Origin: Cellulomonas sp. C5510
GTDB taxonomy: Bacteria > Actinomycetota > Actinomycetes > Actinomycetales > Cellulomonadaceae
Assembly: GCF_019797765.1 (NCBI RefSeq)
Contig: NZ_CP081862.1
Span: 3,100,001 to 3,164,000, forward strand
Reading direction: 5' to 3'
DNA: 64,000 bases
Made by a program: the position numbers and the translations under genes. The notes below the pieces were generated by a model. The model did no database searches. It worked only from the letters and a program-made list of their open reading frames with translations, and was not told where the DNA came from. How positions within the stretch are numbered: position 1 is the first letter of the stretch; every line of letters begins with the position of its first letter. Below are positions 17,148 through 26,537 of the stretch, piece after piece.

Positions 17148-17917
17148 CGGCCGGGATCGGGCGGGCCGCCGCGGACGACGCCCCGTCGCCGGGCGGGCGG
17201 GACACCACGTCGCCCGGCGGGCACGACGCCCCGTCGCCGGGCGGGCACGACACCACGTCGCCAGGCGCGCACGACACCACATCGCCAGGCGCGCACGACA
17301 CCACATCGCCGGGCGCGCACGCCCCGACGGCCGGGTCCGGCGCGACGCCGGGGCGGGCGGTCCTCGTCGTCGTCGACATGCAGCCGGTGTTCGCCGACCC
17401 GGGCAGCCCGTGGGCGGCACCGCGGTTCGCCGAGGCCCTGCCCGTCGTGCGGTCGCTCGCCGAGGCCGCCGGCGCCGAGCGGACGGTGTTCACGCGGTTC
17501 GTCGCGCCCGAGCGTCCCACCGGCGCGTGGGTGGCGTACTACGCCGACTGGCCGTTCGCCCTCCAGCCGGAGGACGCCCCCGCGTACGCGGTCGTCCCGG
17601 AGCTCGCCGACCTGGCGGCGCGCGCCCCGGTCGTGACCGCCACGACGTTCGGCAAGTGGGGTCCCGACCTCGCGGCCCACGTCGGCCCCGGGGACACGAT
17701 GCTGCTGGCCGGCGTCTCCACCGACTGCTGCGTGCTGTCCACCGCGCTCGCCGCCGCGGACGCCGGCGTGGCGGTCCGCGTGGTCGCGCAGGCGTGCGCG
17801 GGCGCCGACGACGCGGCTCACGCCCGCGCGCTCGACGCGATGCGGCTCTACGCCCCGCTGGCCGACGTGATCGACGCGACCACGGCCCGCGCGGTCCTGG
17901 CGACGACACCCGCCTGA
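17144..17917 (+). CDS. Isochorismatase-like cysteine hydrolase with octapeptide-repeat N-terminus
   Basis: 257 residues. The isochorismatase-like fold begins near residue 67 (RAVLVVVDMQPVF) and has the full catalytic triad: Asp in VVVDMQ, Lys in FGKWGPDL, Cys in GVSTDCCVLSTALAA, with the usual cis-peptide just before the Cys. Relatives include nicotinamidase, ureidoacrylate hydrolase and N-carbamoyl hydrolases. Residues 15-62 are six tandem copies of an eight-residue unit based on SPGxHDTT, encoded by a 24-bp minisatellite; catalytic families do not need such a segment. The GTG at 17144 overlaps the permease stop. A later start after the repeats cannot be excluded, but no good ribosome site is visible there. 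Confidence 0.85.
   Translation: MTAGIGRAAADDAPSPGGRDTTSPGGHDAPSPGGHDTTSPGAHDTTSPGAHDTTSPGAHAPTAGSGATPGRAVLVVVDMQPVFADPGSPWAAPRFAEALPVVRSLAEAAGAERTVFTRFVAPERPTGAWVAYYADWPFALQPEDAPAYAVVPELADLAARAPVVTATTFGKWGPDLAAHVGPGDTMLLAGVSTDCCVLSTALAAADAGVAVRVVAQACAGADDAAHARALDAMRLYAPLADVIDATTARAVLATTPA
17186..17329 (+). repeat. 24-bp coding minisatellite, six copies
   Basis: Six in-frame units of 24 bases begin at 17186, 17210, 17234, 17258, 17282 and 17306. Translation: SPGGRDTT, SPGGHDAP, SPGGHDTT, SPGAHDTT, SPGAHDTT, SPGAHAPT. The fourth and fifth units are near-identical at the DNA level, suggesting recent duplication by slippage or unequal exchange. Because 24 is a multiple of three, copy-number changes keep the frame. 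Confidence 0.9.
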
Positions 17918-17988
17918 CCGCGCGCCCCGGCCCCACCCCGCCACGCCTTCCGCACCCCGCACCCGCGCCCTCCGGGCACACGCAGACG

Positions 17989-18048
17989 CCGAGAGTCCAG
18001 GACACGCCGGCGCGCGGCCGCGAACCCGGGCGTGTCCTGGACTCTCGG
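17989..18048. repeat. Long inverted repeat, possible dispersed palindromic element or terminator
   Basis: Perfect 20-bp arms (17989-18008 and 18029-18048) around a 20-base loop. The arm CCGAGAGTCCAGGACACGCC is less GC-rich than the other hairpins of the window. It lies between the convergent amidohydrolase and folD genes and could simply be a terminator, but the composition hints at a mobile palindromic repeat. No second copy was noticed here. Confidence 0.7.
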
Positions 18049-18127
18049 TGAGCGCGGTCCGCGCGCGCGGGCGCAGCCGAGGGCGTCGGGGCGGACGGGT
18101 TGCCCGCCCCGACGTGCGGCGGGGGCG

Positions 18128-19006
18128 TCAGGCCTGGCGCTCGGCCGCCTCGACGACGTTCGCGAGCAGCATCGCGCGGGTCATCGGCCCGACGCCGCCG
18201 GGGTTCGGGCTCACCCACGCGGCCACCTCGGCCACGCCGGCGTCGACGTCACCGGCGATCCGGCTCCTGCCCGTCTCCGGGTCGGACACCCGGGAGACGC
18301 CCACGTCGACCACCACGGCGCCCGGCTTCACCAGGTCGGCCGTGAGGATCCCCGGCACGCCGGCGGCGGCCACGATCACGTCGGCGTTCCGGGTGTGCTC
18401 CGCGAGGTCGGCGGTCCCCGTGTGCGTGAGGGTCACCGTCGCGTTCACGGCGCGGCGGGTCAGCAGCAGCCCGATGGACCGCCCGACCGTGGTGCCGCGC
18501 CCGATGACCGTGACGTCCGCCCCCGCGAGGGAGACCCCGTGCCGCGTCAGCAGCTCGATGATGCCGCGCGGCGTGCAGGGCAGCGGGGAGTCGATCTCCT
18601 CGTTGACCCGCAGCACCAGGCGCCCGAGGTTGGTCGGGTGCAGGCCGTCGGCGTCCTTGTCGGGGTCGACGAGCTCGAGCACCCGGTTGGTGTCGATGCC
18701 GCGCGGCAGCGGGAGCTGCACGATGAACCCGGTGCACGCCGGGTCCTCGTTCAGCCGCTGCACGGCGGCCTCGATCTGCTCCTGCGTGGCGTCGGCGGGC
18801 AGGTCCTCGCGGATCGAGGCGATGCCGACCTCCGCGCAGTCGCGGTGCTTGCCGGCGACGTAGGACACCGACCCCGGGTCCTCCCCCACCAGCAGGGTGC
18901 CGAGCCCGGGCGTGACGCCGCGCTCCGCCAGCACCCGCACGCGCGCCGCGAGCTCCGTCTTGATCGCGGCGGCCGTGGCCTTGCCGTCGAGCGTCTTCGC
19001 CGTCAT
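18128..19006 (-). CDS. folD: Bifunctional methylene-THF dehydrogenase/cyclohydrolase
   Basis: 292 residues. Interconverts 5,10-methylene-, methenyl- and 10-formyl-tetrahydrofolate with NADP. Motifs: [15 protein letters not shown] with the catalytic Lys, [13 protein letters not shown], the NADP-site [17 protein letters not shown] and [13 protein letters not shown] at the C-terminus. ATG 19006 lies 13 bases after the glyA stop, so folD is co-transcribed with glyA and controlled by the ZTP riboswitch in front of glyA. Both enzymes supply one-carbon units for purines. Confidence 0.96.
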   Translation of the reverse strand: MTAKTLDGKATAAAIKTELAARVRVLAERGVTPGLGTLLVGEDPGSVSYVAGKHRDCAEVGIASIREDLPADATQEQIEAAVQRLNEDPACTGFIVQLPLPRGIDTNRVLELVDPDKDADGLHPTNLGRLVLRVNEEIDSPLPCTPRGIIELLTRHGVSLAGADVTVIGRGTTVGRSIGLLLTRRAVNATVTLTHTGTADLAEHTRNADVIVAAAGVPGILTADLVKPGAVVVDVGVSRVSDPETGRSRIAGDVDAGVAEVAAWVSPNPGGVGPMTRAMLLANVVEAAERQA

Positions 19007-19019
19007 GTCGCGGCCCCGA

Positions 19020-20309
19020 TCAGTACTGCTGCAGGCCGGGGTACAGCGGGAACGCGTCGGCCAGCTTCGCCACGCGCGCCCGCAGCGCCTCGACGTCGGC
19101 GGCGGCACCGGCGGTCAGCGCGGTCGCGATGATGTCCGCGACCTCGGTGAACTCGGCGTCGCCGAACCCGCGGGTCGCGAGCGCCGGGGTGCCGATGCGC
19201 AGGCCGGAGGTGACTCGCGGGGGGCGCGGGTCGAACGGCACCGCGTTGCGGTTCACCGTGATGCCGACGTCGTGCAGGAGGTCCTCGGCCTGCTGGCCGT
19301 CCAGCGACGAGCTCCGCAGGTCCACCAGCACCAGGTGCACGTCGGTGCCACCGGTCAGCACGGACACGCCCGCGGCGGCGACCTCGGGCGAGACCAGCCG
19401 GTCGGCGATGATCCGCGCGCCGTCGATGGTGCGCTGCTGGCGGTCCTTGAAGTCGTCGCCAGCGGCGATCTTGAACGACACGGCCTTCGCGGCGATGACG
19501 TGCATGAGCGGGCCGCCCTGCTGGCCCGGGAACACCGCGGAGTCGATCTTCTTCGCGTACTCCTCGCGGCTCAGGATGAAGCCCGAGCGCGGGCCGCCGA
19601 TCGTCTTGTGCACGGTGGACGACACGACGTCCGCGTACGGCACGGGCGACGGGTGCAGCCCCGCGGCCACGAGGCCGGCGAAGTGCGCCATGTCGACCCA
19701 GAGCCTCGCGCCGACCTCGTCGGCGATCTCGCGCATCGCGGCGAAGTCGAGGTGCCGCGGGTAGGCGGACCAGCCGCCGATGATGACCTGCGGGCGGTGC
19801 TTGAGGGCGGCCTCGCGGATCGCCTCCGGCTCGATGAGGAACGTGTCCGGGTTCACGCCGTACGCGCCGACGTCGTAGAGCTTGCCGGAGAAGTTGATCT
19901 TCATGCCGTGCGTCAGGTGACCGCCGTGCGCGAGCTCGAGGCCGAGGATGCGGTCGCCGGCGCTGGCGAGGGCGTGCAGCACGGCCGCGTTCGCGGTGGC
20001 GCCGGAGTGCGGCTGGACGTTGGCGTGCTCGGCGCCGAACAGGTCCTTCGCGCGGGCGATCGCGAGGTTCTCGGCGATGTCGACCTGCTCGCAGCCGCCG
20101 TAGTAGCGGCGGCCCGGGTAGCCCTCGGCGTACTTGTTGGTCAGCACGGAGCCCTGGGCCTGCAGGACGGCACGCGGGACGAAGTTCTCGGACGCGATCA
20201 TCTCGAGCGTGCCCTGCTGGCGGGCGAGCTCCCCGTCCAGGACCGCCGCGATCTCCGGGTCCACCTGGGACAGGTTCTGGTCGAGCAGGGGCGTGGTCTC
20301 GGCGCTCAT
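19020..20309 (-). CDS. glyA: Serine hydroxymethyltransferase
   Basis: 429 residues. PLP enzyme converting serine and THF to glycine and methylene-THF. Visible motifs: [38 protein letters not shown], and the PLP lysine in [20 protein letters not shown] 20309 has GAGGAGA about 5 bases upstream. The 140-base leader contains a ZTP aptamer (20450 down to about 20366), and a -10 hexamer TAGGCT precedes the aptamer. First gene of the glyA-folD operon. Confidence 0.97.
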   Translation of the reverse strand: MSAETTPLLDQNLSQVDPEIAAVLDGELARQQGTLEMIASENFVPRAVLQAQGSVLTNKYAEGYPGRRYYGGCEQVDIAENLAIARAKDLFGAEHANVQPHSGATANAAVLHALASAGDRILGLELAHGGHLTHGMKINFSGKLYDVGAYGVNPDTFLIEPEAIREAALKHRPQVIIGGWSAYPRHLDFAAMREIADEVGARLWVDMAHFAGLVAAGLHPSPVPYADVVSSTVHKTIGGPRSGFILSREEYAKKIDSAVFPGQQGGPLMHVIAAKAVSFKIAAGDDFKDRQQRTIDGARIIADRLVSPEVAAAGVSVLTGGTDVHLVLVDLRSSSLDGQQAEDLLHDVGITVNRNAVPFDPRPPRVTSGLRIGTPALATRGFGDAEFTEVADIIATALTAGAAADVEALRARVAKLADAFPLYPGLQQY

Positions 20310-20365
20310 GCGTCTCCTCGGCAGTCGGCGTGCGCGGTCTGTCGACCGCACACCGGTGGTGTGGG

Positions 20366-20450
20366 GTGACCGCGGGGCCCAGGCGTCCGACCCGACGTCG
20401 CTCAAGCTCTGTCGCTCCCCGGTGGTGACCCACCTGCGCCAGTCGCGACC
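20366..20450 (-). ncRNA. ZTP riboswitch (pfl motif) upstream of glyA
   Basis: Reading the minus strand from 20450: P1 GTCGC pairs with GCGAC, the conserved CGACTGGCG follows, P2 is GGTGG-loop-CCACC, then the invariant CCACCGGGGAGC. After a variable spacer comes ACGCCTGGGC, the second conserved half of the pfl aptamer. The aptamer senses ZTP/ZMP, which accumulate when 10-formyl-THF is short, and turns on folate/purine genes. Downstream, CGCGGTC can pair with GACCGCG around an inner CACACC/GGTGTG hairpin, a possible expression platform. No T-tract is visible, so translational control is more likely than classical termination (inference). Confidence 0.93.
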
Positions 20451-20455
20451 GGGCC

Positions 20456-20461
20456 AGCCTA
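20456..20461 (-). promoter_or_regulatory. -10 hexamer TAGGCT of the glyA leader
   Basis: TAGGCT on the minus strand ends 5 bases before the first paired base of the ZTP aptamer (GGTCGC at 20450), so transcription would begin essentially at the aptamer's first nucleotide. The same hexamer and spacing recurs before the purH aptamer. Confidence 0.65.
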
Positions 20462-20574
20462 GCAACGTCCGGGCGCGCGGTGCGGCCGCAGTCCGCAGCG
20501 CGGAACCAAGGTCCCACCCCGTGCGGCGGTTCCCGGGCTACGGTCGCCCGACCGACGACAGGAGGACGAGGACC

Positions 20575-21291
20575 GTGACCGCACCGGCGCGGAGCACCCC
20601 GGGCCTCCCGGCCCGTGCGCGGCTCCGGCTCGTGCTCGCCCGGGACCTGACGCGGTCGACCATCGCCATCGGTGCGGGCCTGGTCCCCGGTCTCGCCCTG
20701 TCGTGGGCGGACACGGCGGACGACCGCTGGTCGTTCTGGGAGGCGTACGCGCGCTCGATGCTCGTCGTCCTCACCGGGGCCTCGATCGGGTACGGCGTCC
20801 TGACCGTGCTGGCATTCGGCGGGCTGGCCGGCCCGCGGCTGCAGGAGGCGCTGCGGGCGGGGCGCGGCACACCCGGCTCGCGCCGCCCCTGGATCGAGCT
20901 CGGGACGGGGGCGGTCGGCTGGTCGCTCGTGACGTCGGCCGGCGCGCTCGTCACCGGGGTGTCGCTCGCCCGCGGCTCGGCGTGGGTCGGCGGCACCGGC
21001 GGGCTGGTGCTCGGCCTGCTCCTGGTCGCCTCGGCGTGGCTGACGATGGTCGCCGCCTACGCCGTGCACTACGCCCGCCGGGACGCCACGCAGGGCGGGA
21101 TGGAGTTCCCCGGCTCGGGCGAGCGCGCGTTCTCCGACTACGTGTACCTCGCGGTGGCGGTCGGCACGACCTTCGCCCCGAACGACGTCGTGGTCACCTG
21201 CCGGGCGATGCGTCGCACCCTGTCCGGGCACGCCGTCGTCGCGTTCGCGTTCAACGCCGTGATCGTCGGCCTCGTGGTCGCGATCCTCTGA
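20575..21291 (+). CDS. DUF1345 family integral membrane protein
   Basis: 238 residues, about five or six membrane helices. The family signature is near the C-terminus: ARRDATQGGMEFPGSGERAFSDYVYLAVAVGTTFAPNDV followed by MRRTLSGHAVVAFAFNAVIVGLVV. Function is unknown in all members. The GTG at 20575 follows a GGAGGACGAGGA purine-rich ribosome site. Divergent from glyA, with the shared 265-base region holding the glyA promoter and riboswitch. Confidence 0.82.
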   Translation: MTAPARSTPGLPARARLRLVLARDLTRSTIAIGAGLVPGLALSWADTADDRWSFWEAYARSMLVVLTGASIGYGVLTVLAFGGLAGPRLQEALRAGRGTPGSRRPWIELGTGAVGWSLVTSAGALVTGVSLARGSAWVGGTGGLVLGLLLVASAWLTMVAAYAVHYARRDATQGGMEFPGSGERAFSDYVYLAVAVGTTFAPNDVVVTCRAMRRTLSGHAVVAFAFNAVIVGLVVAIL

Positions 21292-21333
21292 CGCCGCGAC
21301 GGCCCCGGCCTCCGCTCGGGGCACGGCCGGGCG

Positions 21334-21840
21334 TCAGACGGAGGCGGGCGCCTCCGCGTCGTCGTCCCCGAGGATCCGCCGCAGGTACGCGTACGTGAGG
21401 TCACCGACGGTCTGGTCGTGCTCGTGGGTGTAGCCGTGCTTCTCGTAGAGCGCGAGGTTCTGGACGGAGTCGCGGCCGGTGAACACCCAGATCTCCTCCA
21501 CGTCCTCGGGCAGGTGCGGGAGGATCGCGAGCAGCAGCTGCGTCCCGATTCCGTGCCCCTGCTGGTCGGGGGCCACCGCGAACCGGCCGAGCGTGGCCTT
21601 ACGACCCTCGATGACGACGCGGATGGACCCGACCAGGCGGTGCCCGGCCCACGCGCCCAGGGTGACGACGCCCTCGGCCGCCAGGTCCGCGCGCAGCTCC
21701 GACAGGGTCTGCGTGAGCGGGGGGATGTGCGGGTCGTCGTACTGCTGCGCCTCGGTGACGAACGCGGCGCGGCGCAGGGTCAGCAGCTCACCCGCCTCGG
21801 CGTCGGCGACGGGCCGGATGGTCACCTCGGTCTCGCTCAT
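21334..21840 (-). CDS. GNAT family N-acetyltransferase
   Basis: 168 residues. Single GNAT domain: beta-rich VTIRPVADAEAGELLTLRRAAF start, acetyl-CoA pyrophosphate loop VAPDQQGHGIGTQLL (R/Q-x-x-G-x-G/A type), and NLALYEKHGYTHEHDQTVG at the C-terminus. Such proteins transfer acetyl groups to amines of small molecules or protein N-termini; the substrate is not predictable. ATG 21840 is preferred to an ATG three codons upstream. Convergent with the DUF1345 gene, divergent from purU. Confidence 0.85.
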   Translation of the reverse strand: MSETEVTIRPVADAEAGELLTLRRAAFVTEAQQYDDPHIPPLTQTLSELRADLAAEGVVTLGAWAGHRLVGSIRVVIEGRKATLGRFAVAPDQQGHGIGTQLLLAILPHLPEDVEEIWVFTGRDSVQNLALYEKHGYTHEHDQTVGDLTYAYLRRILGDDDAEAPASV

Positions 21841-21947
21841 GCACCCCATCGTCTCAGGCCGCGCGCGACCCGGACCACCCACAGGTCCCGACGCGCGGGT
21901 GAACGGCCGCATCCCGGGCGCCGCTGCCCCGCGGGGCGGGCCGCGGG

Positions 21948-21953
21948 TACCCT
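21948..21953 (+). promoter_or_regulatory. -10 hexamer TACCCT, leaderless start of purU
   Basis: TACCCT is followed by 8 bases and the purU GTG at 21962, without an intervening Shine-Dalgarno sequence. Confidence 0.5.
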
Positions 21954-21961
21954 CCCGTCTC

Positions 21962-22816
<855 letters not shown>

Positions 22817-22844
22817 CCGTCAGCGCGGGACCCGCCGCTCGGGG

Positions 22845-23618
22845 TCAGATCGCGGCGGGGCGGTGCGGCCGGGCCATCCGACCCGTCGGCGTGATGCCGG
22901 TGATCGCCGCGATGAGGTCCTCGTAGGACGCGTGCTGCGCGTCGAAGTCCCCGTTGATCCGCCCGAGGCGCAGCACGACGATCCGGTCGGCCACCGCCTG
23001 CACGTCCACCATCGAGTGGCTGATCATGACGACCCCGAGGCCGCTCTCCCGCAGCCGCTCGACCATGTTGAGCACCTCGGCGGTCTGCGAGATGCCGAGC
23101 GACGCCAGCGGCTCGTCCAGGACGACGACCCGCGGGTTGCCGACCAGGGCCCGGGCGACCGCGACGGCCTGCCGCTGCCCGCCCGACAGGGCCCGGACGG
23201 GCGCCCGCACGGAGGGCACCCGGGCCGCGAGCTGGCTCAGCACCTCCCACGCGCGCCGCTCCATCTGCCGCTCGTCGAGCATGCCGCCGCGCCGGAGCTC
23301 CTGCCCGAGGAACAGGTTCTGGACCACGTCGAGGTTCTCGCAGAGCGCGAGGTCCTGGAACACGGTGGCGATGCCGAGCTCGCGGGCCTGGCGCGTCGAC
23401 GGGATCGCGACCGGCGTGCCGTCCACCTCGATGTGGCCGGAGTCCGGGGCCAACGCACCGGACATGACGCGCGCGAGCGTGGACTTGCCGGCCCCGATGT
23501 CGCCGACGATGGCGACCACCTCGTGCGCGTGGATGTCGAGGTCGACGTCGACGAGTGCGCGCACGGCGCCGTAGTTGCGGGACACGCCCCGCACCGACAG
23601 GACGGGTGTCGTCGTCAT
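22845..23618 (-). CDS. Single-domain sugar ABC transporter ATP-binding protein (CUT2 type)
   Basis: 257 residues, one ABC domain. Walker A GDIGAGKST (positions after the first G differ from the usual GENGAGKST of RbsA-type proteins but keep GxxGxGKS/T), Q-loop VFQDLALCENLDVVQNLFLG, signature LSGGQRQAVAVARAL, Walker B VVVLDEPLASLG and H-loop MISHSM. Sequence style matches one half of RbsA/XylG, as in FrcA. No permease or binding-protein gene is adjacent, so partners lie elsewhere. ATG 23618 has GGAGGA upstream. It follows a ROK regulator by 49 bases on the same strand, probably one operon. Confidence 0.88.
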   Translation of the reverse strand: MTTTPVLSVRGVSRNYGAVRALVDVDLDIHAHEVVAIVGDIGAGKSTLARVMSGALAPDSGHIEVDGTPVAIPSTRQARELGIATVFQDLALCENLDVVQNLFLGQELRRGGMLDERQMERRAWEVLSQLAARVPSVRAPVRALSGGQRQAVAVARALVGNPRVVVLDEPLASLGISQTAEVLNMVERLRESGLGVVMISHSMVDVQAVADRIVVLRLGRINGDFDAQHASYEDLIAAITGITPTGRMARPHRPAAI

Positions 23619-23667
23619 CGGACGTCCTCCTCCGCTGCGTCGCTCCCCTGCGCCGTGCTGCACCGGG

Positions 23668-24852
23668 TCATCCTGCCACTGCCACCGAGCGGGCAATACC
23701 GGCGTGGTCGAGCGCCAGGGCCAGCGCCCCGCGGACCTCCGCCGCCGTGCCGAGCTCGGAGACGACCACCTCGACGGGCCCCGCGGTGCTCGGCAGCGTG
23801 CGCTGGGCGAGGACGCCGCGGAACGTGTCGAGCAGGATCGGCCCCGCCTCCGCCAGGCGCCCGCCGACGACGACGAGCTCGGGGTCGAACAGGTTGCAGG
23901 TGTTGGCCGCGGCGACGGCGAGCGCCCGGCCCGCGTCCGAGATGACGCGCCGGCAGCCCGGGTCCCCCTCCTGCGCGCGGGAGATCACGTCCGGCAGCGT
24001 GAGGTGCCCGTGGCTGGCCTCGAGCATCGAGAGCAGCGCGGGCGCGCCGATGAAGGTCTCCAGGCAGCCGCGGTTGCCGCAGCGGCAGATCGGGCCGTTG
24101 TCGTCGATGGTGATGTGCCCGAACTCCCCCGCCGCACCCGACCGGCCGTGGTAGACGCGGCCGTCGAGGACCAGGCCGCTGCCGACACCGTGCGACAGAC
24201 GCAGGTACAGCACGTGCCGCTTGCCGCGCGCGGCCCCGAGCCGCACCTCCGCCAGGGCGCCGAGGTTCGAGTCGTTGTCGACCTGCACCGGCACGCCGAG
24301 CCGGCGCTCGAGCACCTCGGTCACGGAGACGCCGTCCCAGCCGCGCAGCACGCCGACGGACACGATGCGCCCCGACGCCGGGTCGACCGGGGCGGGCACG
24401 CCGACGCCGACGGCGAGGACCTCGGACATCGTGGCCTCGACGGAGTCGACGAGCTCGGTCAGGAGCAGCGACGCGCGCTCCAGGCCCGCGTCGGCGCGGT
24501 GGTCCGGGGGCAGCGGCATGCGCTGGTCGGCGACGACGCGGTGCGCGACGTCCGCGACGGCGACGCGCAGGGAGCGGGCGCCGAAGTGCACGCCGCCGAC
24601 GAGGCCGAGGTTGCGCGCGAGGGTGACCTGCTGGGCGCGGCGGCCGCTGCGGGAGGTCGGCGTGGTGTGCAGGACGCCGGCGCCCGTGAGCTCCTTGACG
24701 ATGTTCGACACGGTGGCCGGCGATAGCCCCGTGACACCGGCCAGCTCGACCTGCGTGATCGAGCCACGCTGCTGGACGGCACTCACGATCCGGGCACGGT
24801 TGGCTTCACGGAGTGAAGACTGCGAGCCCGGGGTCACCCGATCAGTGCCCAC
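23668..24852 (-). CDS. ROK family transcriptional regulator
   Basis: 394 residues. N-terminal winged HTH (ARIVSAVQQRGSITQVELAGVTGLSPATVSNIVKEL), then a ROK sugar-kinase-like domain with GVPAPVDPASG, QVDNDSNLGALAE, HGVGSGLVLDG and the zinc-site signature GEFGHITIDDNGPICRCGNRGCLE. Regulators of this type usually repress sugar transport genes and are released by a sugar. The downstream single-domain ABC ATPase is the obvious target (inference). GTG start 7 bases after TATCCT, so probably leaderless. Confidence 0.9.
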   Translation of the reverse strand: MGTDRVTPGSQSSLREANRARIVSAVQQRGSITQVELAGVTGLSPATVSNIVKELTGAGVLHTTPTSRSGRRAQQVTLARNLGLVGGVHFGARSLRVAVADVAHRVVADQRMPLPPDHRADAGLERASLLLTELVDSVEATMSEVLAVGVGVPAPVDPASGRIVSVGVLRGWDGVSVTEVLERRLGVPVQVDNDSNLGALAEVRLGAARGKRHVLYLRLSHGVGSGLVLDGRVYHGRSGAAGEFGHITIDDNGPICRCGNRGCLETFIGAPALLSMLEASHGHLTLPDVISRAQEGDPGCRRVISDAGRALAVAAANTCNLFDPELVVVGGRLAEAGPILLDTFRGVLAQRTLPSTAGPVEVVVSELGTAAEVRGALALALDHAGIARSVAVAG

Positions 24853-24859
24853 GGCGTCG

Positions 24860-24865
24860 AGGATA
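24860..24865 (-). promoter_or_regulatory. -10 hexamer TATCCT, leaderless start of ROK gene
   Basis: On the minus strand TATCCT, 7 bases, then GTG at 24852. The hexamer is close to the TATAAT consensus. The rest of the 289-base gap up to the icd stop shows nothing further. Confidence 0.7.
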
Positions 24866-25141
24866 CAGCCGCGACGACCCGCGCCGTGACGCGCGCCGGG
24901 CCTGCCACGGGTGCCTTCACGACGTGACGCCAGACCCTGCTCGCCGCGGCGCGGGCCGTCCCCGGTGGGCCGCGGTGCCCCTGGTGCCGGCGGTCGCGGA
25001 CGGCACCGTGCGCGACGTGCCGCTCGTCGCGGGTGCGCTCAGCCGCCACCGGCGACCCGCCGCGGCGCCCGGCCGCTCACGACGACGCCCGCCGCCCGGC
25101 CCGTCGTGGCGGGCAGCGGGCCGGCGGGCGCCGGTGCGGGG

Positions 25142-26359
25142 TCAGCCGAGGCGGGCGGCGAGGTTCTCGTCGAGCGCCGCGAGGAACTCCTCGGTGGTCA
25201 GCCACGCCTGCTCGGGACCGACGAGCAGCGCGAGGTCCTTGGTCATCTTGCCGCTCTCGACCGTCTTGACCACGACGTCCTCGAGAGTCTCCGCGAACTG
25301 CGTGACCTCGGGGGTGCCGTCCAGCTTCCCGCGGTGCTTGAGGCCGCCGGTCCAGGCGAAGATCGACGCGATCGGGTTGGTCGACGTCGGCTTGCCCGCC
25401 TGGTGCTGGCGGTAGTGCCGGGTGACGGTGCCGTGCGCGGCCTCCGCCTCGACGGTCCGGCCGTCGGGGGTCATGAGGACCGAGGTCATGAGGCCGAGCG
25501 AGCCGAAGCCCTGCGCGACGGTGTCGGACTGCACGTCGCCGTCGTAGTTCTTGCAGGCCCAGACGTAGCCGCCCTCCCACTTCATGGCGGAGGCCACCAT
25601 GTCGTCGATGAGGCGGTGCTCGTACGTCAGGCCGGCCTCGGCGAACGCGGCGGCGAACTCGGCGTCGAACACCTCCTGGAACAGGTCCTTGAACCGGCCG
25701 TCGTAGGCCTTGAGGATCGTGTTCTTGGTCGACAGGTACACCGGGTACTGCCGCTGCAGGCCGTACGCGAACGAGGCGCGCGCGAAGTCGCGGATCGACT
25801 CGTCGAAGTTGTACATCGCCATCGCGACGCCCCCGCCCTCGGGGTACGTCACGACCTCCTGCTGGATCGGCTCGGAGCCGTCAGCCGGGGTGAACGTCAG
25901 GGTCAGCGTTCCGGCGCCCTGCACGCGGAAGTCGGTCGCCTTGTACTGGTCGCCGTGGGCGTGGCGGCCGATGATGATCGGCTTGTTCCACCCCGGGACC
26001 AGGCGCGGGATGTTGCTGATGATGATCGGCTCGCGGAACACGACGCCGCCGAGGATGTTGCGGATCGTGCCGTTCGGGGAGCGCCACATCTTCTTGAGGC
26101 CGAACTCCTCGACGCGCGCCTCGTCCGGCGTGATGGTCGCGCACTTCACGCCGACGCCGTGCTCCTTGATCGCGTGCGCCGCGTCGATCGTGACCTGGTC
26201 GTCCGTCGCGTCACGGTTCTCGATCGACAGGTCGTAGTAGCGCAGGTCGATGTCGAGGTACGGATGGATCAGGCGGTCCTTGATGAACTGCCAGATGATC
26301 CGCGTCATCTCGTCACCGTCGAGCTCGACGACCGGTCCAACCACCTTGATCTTCGCCAT
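25142..26359 (-). CDS. icd: NADP-dependent isocitrate dehydrogenase (homodimeric, eukaryote-like)
   Basis: 405 residues, the length and sequence style of the eukaryotic-type homodimeric IDH ([23 protein letters not shown]). Converts isocitrate to 2-oxoglutarate with NADP. Substrate and metal motifs: [56 protein letters not shown] and [16 protein letters not shown] 26359 lies 7 bases after TAATCT and lacks a ribosome site, so the message is probably leaderless. A palindrome related to one before sucC overlaps the -10 region. Confidence 0.97.
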   Translation of the reverse strand: MAKIKVVGPVVELDGDEMTRIIWQFIKDRLIHPYLDIDLRYYDLSIENRDATDDQVTIDAAHAIKEHGVGVKCATITPDEARVEEFGLKKMWRSPNGTIRNILGGVVFREPIIISNIPRLVPGWNKPIIIGRHAHGDQYKATDFRVQGAGTLTLTFTPADGSEPIQQEVVTYPEGGGVAMAMYNFDESIRDFARASFAYGLQRQYPVYLSTKNTILKAYDGRFKDLFQEVFDAEFAAAFAEAGLTYEHRLIDDMVASAMKWEGGYVWACKNYDGDVQSDTVAQGFGSLGLMTSVLMTPDGRTVEAEAAHGTVTRHYRQHQAGKPTSTNPIASIFAWTGGLKHRGKLDGTPEVTQFAETLEDVVVKTVESGKMTKDLALLVGPEQAWLTTEEFLAALDENLAARLG

Positions 26360-26366
26360 GGGCGCC

Positions 26367-26387
26367 AGATTACTTGACGTCGAGAGA
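26367..26387 (-). promoter_or_regulatory. icd promoter: -10 TAATCT overlapped by a CTTGACGTCGAG palindrome
   Basis: The -10 TAATCT occupies 26372-26367 on the minus strand with 7 bases to the ATG. Centred on the ACGT at 26377-26380 is an imperfect palindrome, CTTGACGTCGAG on the plus strand, which runs to the edge of the -10. A similar ACGT-centred palindrome precedes sucC. Confidence 0.5.
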
Positions 26388-26537
26388 CTTCGCGGAGCGC
26401 GGCGGCAGCCCGGGGCCCCGCGCTGCACAGGGAACGCTGGCATGCTGGGTGGACGTGCCCGGTGCACACCGCGGACCACGTCCGCCGCGTGCACCCGCCG
26501 GCGACGGCCGGCACCCACCCGCACCCGGACGAAACGG

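Noticed and set aside
24834-25049. 71-codon minus-strand frame in the ROK-icd gap
   Set aside because: Arg/Ala-rich, no ribosome site or promoter hexamer, overlaps the ROK promoter. Probably chance.
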